NCBI GenBank assembly: GCA_022570795.1
Contig: JAKUDP010000004.1
Location: 806,001-870,000 of the forward strand
DNA from: Sphaerulina vaccinii
Taxonomy: Eukaryota > Ascomycota > Dothideomycetes > Mycosphaerellales > Mycosphaerellaceae
Length of the DNA: 64,000 bases
Direction: 5' to 3'
In this document: piece after piece, positions 52,026 to 61,878 of the stretch
Layout of the letters: the number at the start of each line of letters is the position of its first letter
How positions within the stretch are numbered: position 1 is the stretch's first letter
The notes under the pieces: model-generated
Database searches by the model: none
The model's input: the letters and a program-made list of their open reading frames with translations, nothing else
Told to the model about the DNA's origin: nothing
Position numbers and translations under genes: made by a program

Positions 52026-54455
52026 TTAATAGCCACCTGGAGATCCTCCTTTCTTCGCCAACGCTGCCTCGACCAATTTTGGGAAGTTTGGTGTGCCGAA
52101 GCCAGTCACAGCGTCCCAGCCAGCTTGTGCCGGGAATCCGGTAGTGTTACATCCGAAGCTCGATCCCGAAAGGATATCTGTGAACGTCTTCCCAGCTCCA
52201 GAGTACAGCCATGGGTTCAAGAAGCCAAGAGTTGGCTTTCCCTTGGCGAGGAGGGCATCGTTGACCAGAGCGAAGATGGCAGCAACAGTAGGAGAAGAGG
52301 CAGATGTGCCACCAATTGTGCGGATAGTATTGTTCCAAACGATGGCATCGTGGTTCGACTGCGCGGAGATCTCGGGGTAGGCTCGGCCAGTCTTGTTGTA
52401 GAGTCCGTCGTGGAGGCCTTTCAAGCTCTTGATGTAGGCCTTGATGGTCTTGCTCTGGTACGATGGCATGGAGAAGTAATTGGAGAAGCCAGCTCCTGAT
52501 GCGAAGCGTGAGACTGCGACTTCAGGCTCGAATCCTGCGGTACCGCCAACTGTGGTGACCCATGGGCAGGAAGCTGGGAAGGATGGCAAGAACATGGTGG
52601 TGTTCTTCCCGTCATTGCTGAAGCAAGTGCCGTCTTCACCGACACCAGCATCACCGGAGCTGAAGAACAGCGAGATACCTCTGGCACCTAAAAGGAGTAG
52701 GTAGAAGGGTTAGCAAAGATCTCTGGAAAAGCAAGCTGTCTCATTCAATGTCTGTCCTCAAGCCCAGCACCCGAGTGAGTGCGAGCTTGGTGAGACACTG
52801 AAGCAAGTGCAGGCCTCCATCTACTGCTTTTACTTACCAAGCTGAGCAAAGCCGGAGCAGGCTCTTTCGGCATATGACCTCGGCACGGTCTGCTCATCGT
52901 CGCCGTATGAAGTGCTAATAACCTGTGGCAGGTCTGCTCGGTTCAAGACAGAGTCCAGCCAAACAAGATAAGGCTCGTTGGTATCGGTGGGAGTGTTGAT
53001 GTCCGGAACAAACGGAGGGCTACCACCAGTTTCCCACACCTGCAAAAGTAATAGGTAGAAGGTAAGCAAGTATCTCTGAAAAGCGAAATGGTGTCTCAGC
53101 AGATCGGTCTCCGAGCTTGTCGCCTTAGCAGGCTCAAGCTCAGTGAGACATAGGAAAGAGGGGATGCCTTTGGCCTACTACTGCTTACCTCGAGAGGTGT
53201 TGGGTAGCCGACAGAAAGCATGTTCTCAGAGTCGAGGACAGCCTCCAAGTTCTTGCCAGCCGCCAGTTGGTTCGCATTGTATGGGCCTTGATCGTTGTTA
53301 CCGTTAGCGACAATGGTGATCTTAAACGTATCCGCTGCCTGTATACATGTCAGCAAGTGTCGATGGAGATGCGGCCTCATGCTCTCTGAGTGCTGGGTCA
53401 CAAGGGCAACGCGCTCTGTCTAGGAACGCAATGGCCTGGTGCTCTCAAGTTGACGGAGATGACTTCGACTGATCACAACTGTCCGACCTTTGATCATTGA
53501 AAGCGAGGCGGGATGAGAGGAACATACCGAAACGGCATCCTTCCTGAAAGTTTGGAGAGCCTTCTTGATGTCCGAGCGCTTGCTGGTCTCATTGAGGTAG
53601 TTGGTATGCCCCATCTTGTTCTTGCCAGCAGCCTGAGGCTTGTAGTCGTATGAGCCGTAGAGGGTTCGCTTGCAGTCTGGAGTGACGAAGGTAGTGTTGC
53701 AGATCTGGCTGATTGGACCAGCTCCTCCGCCCGAGGATGAAGTCTTCTGGCTATATGAAGCCTACTCCGAAGTCAGCAGATGCTTTTAAGCTGGTCTGTC
53801 TGCGAGCTCGGTGCCTTGTTGGGCAGCGTCAAGCGGAGGGAAAACTTACAATAGCCTGGGAATCGGTGTACTTGATGGTGTCAAGGTGCAATGCGGCGCC
53901 ACCCTTGTAGTTGGACTTGGTGCGGAAGAACGAGTTCGTCGGCTGCACGACGTCGATGTGCTCGTGTAGGTGCTCTGGAAGAGACCACTCGGGGGTTCTT
54001 GCCAATGTTGAGCCATCCTCGTGCTCGAAGATTGAGTAGGAGGTCTGGAGAAGCTCTTCAGCCTTCTCGATTGGGATCAAGACGTGAATTGTGTCCTTGG
54101 CTGAGTTTTGCACACCCTCAATGCCATGCTCTTGCAACCAGCTCTTGACCAAGTCCTGGGTCTCTTGTGAAGGACGAATGATGTCTTCAATCTCAGCAGC
54201 AGTAAGGTGTTGTCCGTAGCGGGAGTGTGAAGGGTCAGAGACTTGGAGGAGGTGCTCCTCGACAACGCCCTGGTTCTGCTGCTTCAAGCCGATTGAGAGG
54301 TGGACTCTGTCAGACTTGCCTGCCCCGCCGACTCTTGTCCAGCCTCTGGGGACTGGGTGGAATTCCTTGACTGCGTAGTTGGAACGCGTGCTTCTTGGTA
54401 GTGCAGATGCTGCGGAGATGGTGCCAAAGGCACAAATGATGCTGGTGAAGAGCAT
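52026..54455 (-). CDS. Secreted sedolisin (S53 tripeptidyl-peptidase type), five exons (617 aa)
   Basis: Exons 53850-54455, 53528-53761, 53189-53338, 52838-53039 and 52026-52687; every phase closes. Signal peptide MLFTSIICAFGTISAASALP, then a long S53 prosegment (DPSHSRYGQHLTAAEIEDII; TKSNYKGG). Catalytic residues: Glu and Asp in KNLEAVLDSE, the oxyanion Asp in FFSSGDAGV and Ser in IGGTSASSPTVA. The calcium site is TDILSG plus GWDAVTGFGTPNF. Size and layout match fungal SedA-D, acid-active enzymes that cut tripeptides from N-termini and support protein feeding at low pH. Introns are 53762-53849 (88 bp), 53339-53527 (189 bp), 53040-53188 (149 bp) and 52688-52837 (150 bp). The last two are related introner-like elements. 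Confidence 0.92.
52688..52837 (-). mobile_element. Introner-like element (copy 2), last intron of the sedolisin gene
   Basis: A 150-bp intron on the minus strand. Its sense ends are GTAAGTAAAAGCAGTAG and CTACCTACTCCTTTTAG with branch GCTAAC. It matches copy 1 (36299-36451) along the whole length, with about a dozen substitutions and 3 nt of gaps. Internal TGTCTCA and TGAGACA arms are perfect complements. Confidence 0.9.
53040..53188 (-). mobile_element. Introner-like element (copy 3, diverged), penultimate intron of the sedolisin gene
   Basis: 149 bp. The 3' portion (TTTTCAGAGATACTTGCT, then CTTCTACCTATTACTTTT) is plainly related to copies 1 and 2, and ATGTCTCACTGAGCTTG matches their internal stem arm. 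The middle is diverged. Stem arms TGTCTCA/TGAGACA and CAAGCTC/GAGCTTG are both retained. The branch site has decayed from GCTAAC to GCTTAC. Confidence 0.8.
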
Positions 54456-55418
54456 GCTGGCGATGCTGGTGGACTGCTGTAAAGAATGAATGTCGTTCTG
54501 TATATACCAATGATGATTTCAAGAGGAACGAGAAGAGAGGAAATGGCCCATTGTTGTGTTTGTACTGTACCTGCTTCCTCACATATCGCGACTGCTCGCG
54601 CTAATGCGCCACGGTGCATATTGCCATCGTGCATGGCCGCTGCAGCACATTTGATGCTACCATTCGTACCCGGTCGCAACTCCCTCGATCAAGCAGGTAA
54701 AGGATCATCGCTTCTCTTTCCACCGTATCACAGCTCGCGGAGAGCGGCGACTGGTCCTGCGTCCGCCTTGCATCATCTTGCTGCTGGAGGCCGGGCGGGC
54801 AACATGAGATGGAGCGCGATCCAAATGAGGCAGGTGATGGGGTGGTCGTTAATGATGCTCGAACAACAACTGGTTGACGGGTGAAGTGGATCTACAGTAG
54901 GTCGGAGCTTGCTGCCGGCCCTGGCTAGGCTGCTAGGCTGCTAGGCTTGAACGAGCTTATCTCGACTCTTGGCCGAAGTGGAGGAGGAGAAACAAATGTT
55001 CCAGCGCTTTGGTCAGTGAGCAGACCTTGCGTCAACAGTCTATCGACATCCGTCAAGCCATCGTCTTCCACGCGACCATGGAGCACATCGTATTCATATC
55101 ATGAGGTGCCGTGTCGGTTGTATTACTGGCACGGAGGATCAGTCTCAAAGCTATCTTGGGCACAGGCTTGCTGTGGGCGTATACAGATGCGGTCTCGAAA
55201 GTAGCATGACTGCATTGTTCCGTTGTGGAAAGATGGCTGTTGAGATGTGAAAGCTTTGCTCCAGTCCCGAGAATTGTAACGCAATGCAAGCAGGCTGAAG
55301 AGTAAAGTAAGATGTAGGTCTTGTGGTCATTGAAGTTCTGTACAGCCTGTCTGATGCCAGTTCAACGCCATATAGGTATCTCAAAGCAGAAACAAGTACG
55401 AAAGTCGTCCATCGCTCA
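54456..55418. other. Intergenic region, ~960 bp
   Basis: Sedolisin promoter and kinesin 3' region. It includes a short GCTAGGCT tandem near 54920-54945. Open frames such as 54486-54884 have no domain. Confidence 0.4.
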
Positions 55419-57798
55419 TCAGAGCTCGTCGCCCAAACTCATGCCATCGCCTTCCCACTTCCTCGTCTTCAGCACTCGAACTTTCTTACTCGGACTTCTG
55501 AGACCCTTTTCACGCTCCGCATTAGCAAGCTGAGCTCTCAATCTCGAGTTCTCGTCCTCCAGCTCAGACAGTCTCGGGTTCTCCTTCTCGGAAACCTTTC
55601 TCCCGGTCCCTCTGAGTGCCATGCTACCGACACGCTGAGCAAGGCCTTCGACAACATCATCTTCAACTTCGGGATGTGGTTCGATATTCTCCTGGTCATC
55701 TTCGTAAACGCCGATGCCGCGAGCCATGATCTCAAGCTTTCGATCGACATAGTCGTCCTGGCGGTCCATCTCCTCGTCTCTGGCAGCTGCCCGCTTGCGC
55801 TTCTCAAGCATCATTTGTTTCTCCATCTCATCGTAGACTTCAGCTCGAACCTCCTCTTCTCGAGCTTGAAGCATTTCATCGATGCGTGTTTCGGAGCTTG
55901 CCCAGAGAGCTTCGGCTTCGAGGCGGCGGTTCGTCTCTTCTTGGAGTTGAAGCTGTGTGATTTCGAGCTCATCACGCAACCGTGTAATCTGTTCCAGAGC
56001 GGCCTCAATGTCTTCCATGATAGCCGAAGGTGTTGCACGGCCTGATGCAGGGCCATTTCTGGAGCCTGGAGCGAGGCCGATGCTCTGCGCTGTGCTCGTG
56101 ACCCTTGGGTTCTCAATCTTCTTGGCCAGAGCTGAGTATTTGAGGATCTGACTTGTGGCGTTGTAGTCTCCTAGAGGGTCGGCGGTAACGATCATGACGG
56201 CCTTCTGTCGTGATCGATAATTTGAGCTGAGGCTGTCGCTGAACAAGATTTCGGTGAGCTTGCATTGTCGGAAGGGAACGATTGATTGAATATTGGACTT
56301 CGCGTTCTCGACTTGCATCTGCATGCATTGTCCGAGGTACATGAGGGAAGTGTTGATGGCACCACCTTCTGCTAGGGCTGCACCGGCGGTCTTCGCTTGT
56401 CGAGATCGTTCAGAACCTGTTCTTCAAGTCAGTATCATTCTGTCCGCCATTAACTTGAACACTCACCAGCAAGATCGGCGATAGTCATAGTGCTGCTAGC
56501 CCATGGACCGGGCACGCCACGTCCACGGTGTCGCTTCTTGACCTCGAAGCAGAAAAAACCATGACTGCGCGAAGAAGTGGCGTTGCTTCCAGTTCCAGCA
56601 GTCTGGCGTTCTCGCAGGCCAGTCTCCAGCACCAAGAGAGCATCGTCTAATGTAGAGCAGACAACTTTCTTGAGCCCAGCAACCACTTTCCGGTCGGGTG
56701 ATGCTTCGGTGGCCTTGAAAAGGAGTGCTCGCCTCTTTGCAGGAGACTTGCCGGGCGCCGTGACTGCTAGCAAGTCGAATATCCTGTCATTGTGAACTTC
56801 GTACATGCTCATGACAATAGCATATTCCGCACTATCGTCGACTTCGATCGTGATGTCGTCCGTGGAGGGTGAAGAAGGCAATTCAGAAACACGAGGTGCA
56901 TAACGCTTCGAACTGGGTGCAGAGAGAAAGGACGATTCCTGATGATGAAATGACTGTGTAAGCTTCGCGATGCTGCGTGTAAATCTCGTAAGATGTGATC
57001 TGGATGATGAAGGGGGAGGGGAGGCAATGGGGTTCGGATAAGCGCTGATATCAGGGTACAATCTGTCGTAGACGGTTGAAGCGTCCTGTGACTTGTGTTG
57101 CTCGTTGAGAGTAGGGAAAGCGCCTGGTACGGCAGCTGAAATAGTAGAATCGCGTACAAATGCTGGGGTTGTTGCTCTCGACAAGCGGCTGACGTTGCCA
57201 TTGTCGTAGATGCTGTCGAGGAAGTCATTCGCCCGGTAGAGGTGTGACTCTGCGTTGTCGGCTGCAGAGATCGATTCGAAGGCGAAGATGTTCGTGTCGG
57301 CTTCAGCTAGGTGTGTTTCCAGATGTTGAAAGAGGACGTCCAAGGTTAGTTGCGTCAAGCCTCGCTGGCTTCGGTCGCCCAAGATGGTATGCGACTGTTC
57401 TCTGTATTAGACTCTACTTCTTCTGCCACTATTATTTCTCATCATACCTTGCCGGATCCAGTGACACCCAGAGTCGCGAGTAGACCATCGCGCCCTTGCT
57501 TGCCAGGCTCGCCGAGCACTCCCTCAAGTAGTGGAAGGATACCAGATCTGTCAAACACATCTCGTTGTCTCGCGTCCTCTTCGAAGACTCCCGTGAACTC
57601 GAATGTTTCCACTGCTTTTCGCCGCGTATCATTTGTCGGTGGGTTGATGGTGATGTGTGTGGGCAGCTCTTCTTCGTTGTCATTGTCCTGGACCTGCAGG
57701 AATCGCTCGTTGTGTGTGTGAGCTGGTCGTAAGCGCAGAAACACGTCGAACAGCGCCGTGGGCTTCATGTTGTCCATGTCGAGGTTGAGTCGTGACAT
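55419..57798 (-). CDS. Kinesin-like motor, probably kinesin-6 (KIF20/Klp9-like), three exons (758 aa)
   Basis: Exons 57448-57798, 56467-57394 and 55419-56416. Introns 57395-57447 and 56417-56466 close in frame. ATG 57798 (MSRLNLDMDNMKPTALFDVF) is preferred; the frame is open to 57879. Motor motifs: FLRLRP, P-loop GVTGSGK-SHT (intron 1 falls inside it), switch I NATSSRSH, switch II IADLAG-SERS (intron 2 falls inside it), then NTSLMYLGQCM and VPFRQCKLTEIL. About 150 Ser/Pro-rich residues (roughly 150-290) interrupt the motor between the P-loop and the YAIVMSMYEVHNDRIFDLL strand, the loop-6 insertion typical of kinesin-6. A coiled coil (about 510-620, ITRLRDELEITQLQLQEETN) and a basic C-terminus follow. 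Expected role is in the spindle midzone. Confidence 0.85.
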
Positions 57799-58003
57799 TT
57801 TGAGCCACCATATGCAAATGATACAAGGTGCTGGCCGTTCCAGTGAAACGTTTGACAACCCGAACAACTGCTCGCGCATGAATCTTCGAGAGTTTGTGTC
57901 GCCGTTGTCAAGGGCAACAATCTAATCGCCACCACTCTGCGCTAGCGATACCGAAAGTTAGGAGAATCTGAAAGGAAAGACCGACTCCATCAAAGAACTG
58001 GCG
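57799..58003. promoter_or_regulatory. Compact bidirectional promoter, kinesin / PPR genes
   Basis: Only 205 bp separate the two divergent ATGs (57798 minus, 58004 plus). The kinesin frame stays open to 57879, so the untranslated space may be even smaller. No factor site was assigned. Confidence 0.5.
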
Positions 58004-60094
58004 ATGCTGGAGTGCAGAGCGTGTGTGTTGCGTGCAATTCGCGCCATTGCTGGTGATGCACAGTATGCGACTGGAAGACCGTTGTTATTGACGCCGCATT
58101 TGACGAATCTTCCCCATCGACGACGACTTGCCACAGCCGTCGAGGCACGAGAACCGCAACAAGATGCGCTGTCTGTCCTGGAGCCCATCGAGCATTCCCC
58201 GCACAAGAGAGGAGGGAAAGTCGTGGTTGCGAACGAGAAAGCGCTTCGAAAAGAGCTACAGTACCTAACAGACCCCATCAAGCTCGCCGCACATGTCGAC
58301 TATGTTCTGCGATGTAAGCAGCCCGATCGTGCGCTGGATCTGTGTCGCCTGGCAAGTAAGCACATGCCATGCACCGTGTCGTGGAATCATGTTGTGAGCT
58401 GGCATATGGGAAACAAGCAGATTTCGAAAGCTATGGACATTTATAACGAGATGAAGAAAAGAGGCCAGTTTCCGGACAGCTACACATATATGCGCCTTCT
58501 GAAAGGCTTCGCGGAGAACAAGGAGCACACGATGAAGGCTGTGTCGATCTATCACAGCATGAGCAGTCCCACCAGCAGAGTGAAACCGAGCATTATGCAC
58601 ACCAATGCCGCGCTTAGAGTGTGCTCCTTGACGCACGATATGGACGCTCTTTGGGGTATCGTGAGCAAGTTGCCAGAGAAAGGACCAAATGCTCCAGATG
58701 CGAAGACTTATACGACTATTCTACAAGCAATCCGACACAGCGCATTGGGCGATGAGGCTGATCCGGCTTTGATGGCGTCTCAACGACAAGAAGCTGTCAA
58801 TGAAGGAAGGCGCATATGGCAAGAGATCATCACCAAGTGGCGGGCCGGTGACCTTCTCGTTGATGAGACATTGGTTGTCGCAATGGCAGATCTTCTTCTC
58901 ATCAGCAGAAGAATAGAAGACTGGGATGATGTCCTCAATCTGGTTCTGCAAACCACCAAGCTGGAACGACTTATAGAACCAATTGGATCTTCCAATCGAC
59001 AAACAGAGCACGTCCGCAGAGATGAAGAGATTGCATATCCACCCTCCCAAATGCCAGTTGAAGAAGACCACGAAGGATTTATGCCAACTCCTTCAGCCAA
59101 CGCCTTCAAACCAGTCACACCACCCTCGCGCGATCCTGATCGCCCAAACAAAAGATCATACTCGCTGGCTTGGATTCAACCTGGGAATGCCATACTCTCA
59201 GTACTGGTACGTGCTTGCACCATGATGCGTACTCCGAAGACCGCCAACCTCTACTGGGACACCTTGACAGCTCCACCATACAAAGTTGTGCCAGACATCT
59301 CCAACTTTCATACACTTCTGCGACTCCTCCGTGTCAACCGCAGCTCACAACGTACTGCTCATGTCATTCAACGCATGCATAATGAGACTGGAATCCAGGC
59401 AATACCAATGACTTACGCCATGGCAATGACTGTCTGCGCGCGAGATCATAAGAATCGCAACATTATCGACATTGCTACTGATATCGTAGACGATATGGAC
59501 AAGCATCTGGGCTATCCTGACGTTCAAACACTAGAAAGCTATCTCAGCCTGGCGCTGACGACAAATAACGGACCTAATATCGTCAGAGCCATAAACCGGC
59601 TTATGCTATTCAAAAAGGATCTGCGCGATGCTCCTGACCTCTTCCGAGCAATGATTGGATCTGTGGATACTCTCCTTTCGAAGAGATTGGTACCGGACGA
59701 TGCGGTTGAGCACTGGCAACAGAGGAGGAAAGAACTGGATGGGCTGTTCAGTGCATCAAAGTTCAACTTGCAGGATAAGAGAAGACTAAAGGAGAACGGC
59801 TGGAACCATGGCGATGTCAGAAGGGTTTTCAAGGGTGATGCTGAGAGCGCCTATTCCAGCAGAGACGAAAAGCTGAAGGCTGAACGGATGAGGATGCCGA
59901 GCAGTGCTGAAGGTGCTGGAGGGGCGCTGAGGAGGTTTGAAAGAGGTGGCGGTGCTGATCGATCACGACGTGATTTCAAGTCCGCCATCCCAGACAGCAA
60001 TGATGGTGCGCGGACGAGAGCGCCGCGTCGACAGAGAATGGTGCCGAATAAGCAACACGACGGGTTCGCAGATCTGCCTGGTGAGCTAGACTGA
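58004..60094 (+). CDS. Mitochondrial pentatricopeptide-repeat (PPR) protein (696 aa)
   Basis: Single exon. The N-terminus MLECRACVLRAIRAIAGDAQ and the following RRRLATAV are basic and hydrophobic without early acidic residues, consistent with mitochondrial import. Repeats of ~35 residues follow: VSWNHVVSWHMGNKQISKAM, DIYNEMKKRGQFPDSYTYMR, LLKGFAENKEHTMKAVSIYH, then TYTTILQAIRH, NFHTLLRLLRVNRSSQRTAH and TYAMAMTVCARDHKN. The xPDxxTY and NxLxxxx signatures are PPR. The C-terminus is Arg/Gly-rich. It resembles fungal CCM1-type factors involved in mitochondrial rRNA or intron processing, but that specific identity is from memory and unproven. Confidence 0.82.
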   Translation: MLECRACVLRAIRAIAGDAQYATGRPLLLTPHLTNLPHRRRLATAVEAREPQQDALSVLEPIEHSPHKRGGKVVVANEKALRKELQYLTDPIKLAAHVDYVLRCKQPDRALDLCRLASKHMPCTVSWNHVVSWHMGNKQISKAMDIYNEMKKRGQFPDSYTYMRLLKGFAENKEHTMKAVSIYHSMSSPTSRVKPSIMHTNAALRVCSLTHDMDALWGIVSKLPEKGPNAPDAKTYTTILQAIRHSALGDEADPALMASQRQEAVNEGRRIWQEIITKWRAGDLLVDETLVVAMADLLLISRRIEDWDDVLNLVLQTTKLERLIEPIGSSNRQTEHVRRDEEIAYPPSQMPVEEDHEGFMPTPSANAFKPVTPPSRDPDRPNKRSYSLAWIQPGNAILSVLVRACTMMRTPKTANLYWDTLTAPPYKVVPDISNFHTLLRLLRVNRSSQRTAHVIQRMHNETGIQAIPMTYAMAMTVCARDHKNRNIIDIATDIVDDMDKHLGYPDVQTLESYLSLALTTNNGPNIVRAINRLMLFKKDLRDAPDLFRAMIGSVDTLLSKRLVPDDAVEHWQQRRKELDGLFSASKFNLQDKRRLKENGWNHGDVRRVFKGDAESAYSSRDEKLKAERMRMPSSAEGAGGALRRFERGGGADRSRRDFKSAIPDSNDGARTRAPRRQRMVPNKQHDGFADLPGELD

Positions 60095-60479
60095 TGATAG
60101 CAGCTATGGAAGCAGAAACCAGAAGCATACTTTGCTCTTCAACCATGATTTACTGTCCATGATCAGCATGTGAACCGGACTTGGCTCAGCCTCTCAGGAC
60201 AACTGTGGGAGAGAGCAAGGTTCTGACAGCAATCTTCCAGTCCCTCATATGCATACGGGGGATGCCGATGGACCGTGCCAACCTGGATCCAGAAGTGCTA
60301 TTGGTGTAGCCAGGGTGGAAAAAGGTAGCTGCGTCACCCGTATGCATATGAGCGACTCTATCTTGACCCGAAACGCGACATGGATTCACGTCGGCACTAC
60401 TCGCGACGTATCGATCATTGAACCGTCACCACAGTCTACTACTTAGTTCTATCACGACCAACATTCTGAAGTTATCGCG
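60095..60479. other. Intergenic region, ~385 bp, holding a perfect 16-bp inverted repeat
   Basis: Apart from the inverted repeat at 60244-60352 nothing was identified. The two small ORFs reading MHTGDA on opposite strands (60186-60389 and 60249-60446) are products of the palindromic ends. Confidence 0.6.
60244..60352. repeat. 109-bp element with perfect 16-bp terminal inverted repeats
   Basis: Left arm CTCATATGCATACGGG at 60244-60259 and right arm CCCGTATGCATATGAG at 60337-60352 are exact reverse complements, 77 bp apart. The core has no ORF. No clear target-site duplication flanks it, so a MITE-like remnant or a regulatory cruciform are both possible. Confidence 0.85.
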
Positions 60480-61489
60480 ATGAAAGAACCTGATGAGCCA
60501 GATCACTACAGATTTCTGGGCGTAACGAGCAATGCCACCCGAGTTGACATCTCGAAAGCCTTCCAGAGCCTTGCTAAGAAGCTCCATCCTGACAAAGTAC
60601 AAGGCGGCCCGGTGCAAAATGAAAAGGCGACACAGGACTTTGTGAAGGTACGAGGTTCGGGTTGGTGGCAATTGTCTCTGCTGATGTCTTCTCGCAGGTT
60701 CGAAAGGCTTACGATGTTCTGATCGACATGGACTCACGCAAACGATACGATGCCCGCTATACGAGCGTTAAACAGCAATGGAAGGCGTATGATCGGCACG
60801 ACAAGGTCCAGCAGGCCAAGCGGGACAAACGATCGAGGCAAGAGCGAGGTCTATACAGCCAAAAGATTGAATACTGATGGCTATCAGGTTCTCACAAGCC
60901 CTGATCAAAGTACAAAGTGCGGCTGAAGAGTTTCACGTGCACGCGCAAGTCCTGCGTGAGCGATCCTCTATTTTCCGGAGCAAGCTCGAGTTAGCGATTG
61001 TCGACGAGAACCAAAAGCCGGTCCTCAATCTTGTGGAAGAAGAGAGCGATGTTGTGGCAGCCTACATCAACATCGTCTATCATGGCACGATCGATACAGA
61101 GCTCTCTCACGCCATTCTCAACAGTCCGGACAACTCTGACCTGTTCTACGAGTTCTTAGCGAAACTTTACGCTTTCGGAGAGAAGTACAAAGACGATGCG
61201 CTTTGCAACGGGGTGATAGATGCCATGAGCGCCCGGCTTGACGGAGCGGATTATGAAGTTCCTGGGCTTGGAACGATTCGCATTATATATGCTGGCACGC
61301 CCACTAAGTCTCCTGCAAGACGAATGCTGGTATCACAATACGTGGCGTGCTATAGTTTCGTGGTCTGAGCATTTCCGCCACCTAGAATTCGAGCACGATC
61401 TTTTGCACGAGATCATGAGCAAGAATCTTCTCAGGCGAGACGGACAGATCAAGACACATCCGATTCGAAATATGTGGTACAAGAAGTGA
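60480..61489 (+). pseudogene. J-domain/BTB gene, copy 1, frame-broken twice
   Basis: Exon 60480-60647 (MKEPDEPDHYRFLGVTSNAT; HPD in LAKKLHPDKV), intron 60648-60697, exon 60698-60877 (VRKAYDVLIDMDSRKRYDAR) ending in TGA. The BTB-like part continues in another frame from ATG 60877, which overlaps that stop as TGATG: AAEEFHVHAQVLRERSSIFR, then EEESDVVAAYINIVYHGTID and LYAFGEKYKDDALCN, to a TGA at 61366-61368. The tail is in the first frame again (WSEHFRHLEFEHDLLHEIM...NMWYKK, to 61489). Relative to copy 2 (61879-62930), two frame changes interrupt one fusion gene. Unseen micro-introns or genuinely separate J and BTB proteins are alternatives. Confidence 0.65.
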
Positions 61490-61878
61490 TTTGTAGAGGT
61501 CAGACGAGGGAGCAAAGGACTTGTATTTTTCATCGTGGGACAAAGACACTACTACTATTGAAAACCATCAACTTCACTACTCTTTGCCATATGCTGTCCT
61601 CGTCTTATGATATATGTAGACAATAGCATTTCCCTTTCAACGACGCGTTGAACACTTTACGCGTGCTGCCCTGCCAACCTTATTTCTCCACTTTAATTTA
61701 CGCTGATCAGGCGCCAAGGGCATCTCTTATCACTCTTATCACTTCACCATTCAATCTTACTTCCATGGACATAGGTATAGGTATCTCATTGGCCGTTACG
61801 CGACGCGACAGTACTTCTGTCTCACTGCTACCATCGAGCAGTTCACAGCTCATCATCGTCAACACACATTAAGCCAAG
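61490..61878. other. Intergenic region, ~390 bp
   Basis: Between the two J-domain/BTB copies. It contains a repeated TCTTATCAC pair near 61715-61733. No gene is supported. Confidence 0.4.

Noticed and set aside
53339..53527. 189-bp sedolisin intron as a further introner copy
   Set aside because: Long, but neither its ends nor interior align with the three related introns, and the TGTCTCA/TGAGACA arms are missing.
54915..54950. Short GCTAGGCT tandem repeat
   Set aside because: Only about three 8-9-bp units; ordinary slippage with no structural context.
60186..60446. Two small ORFs starting MHTGDA on opposite strands
   Set aside because: Both start in the perfect inverted repeat, so their similarity is a palindrome effect, not homology of genes.
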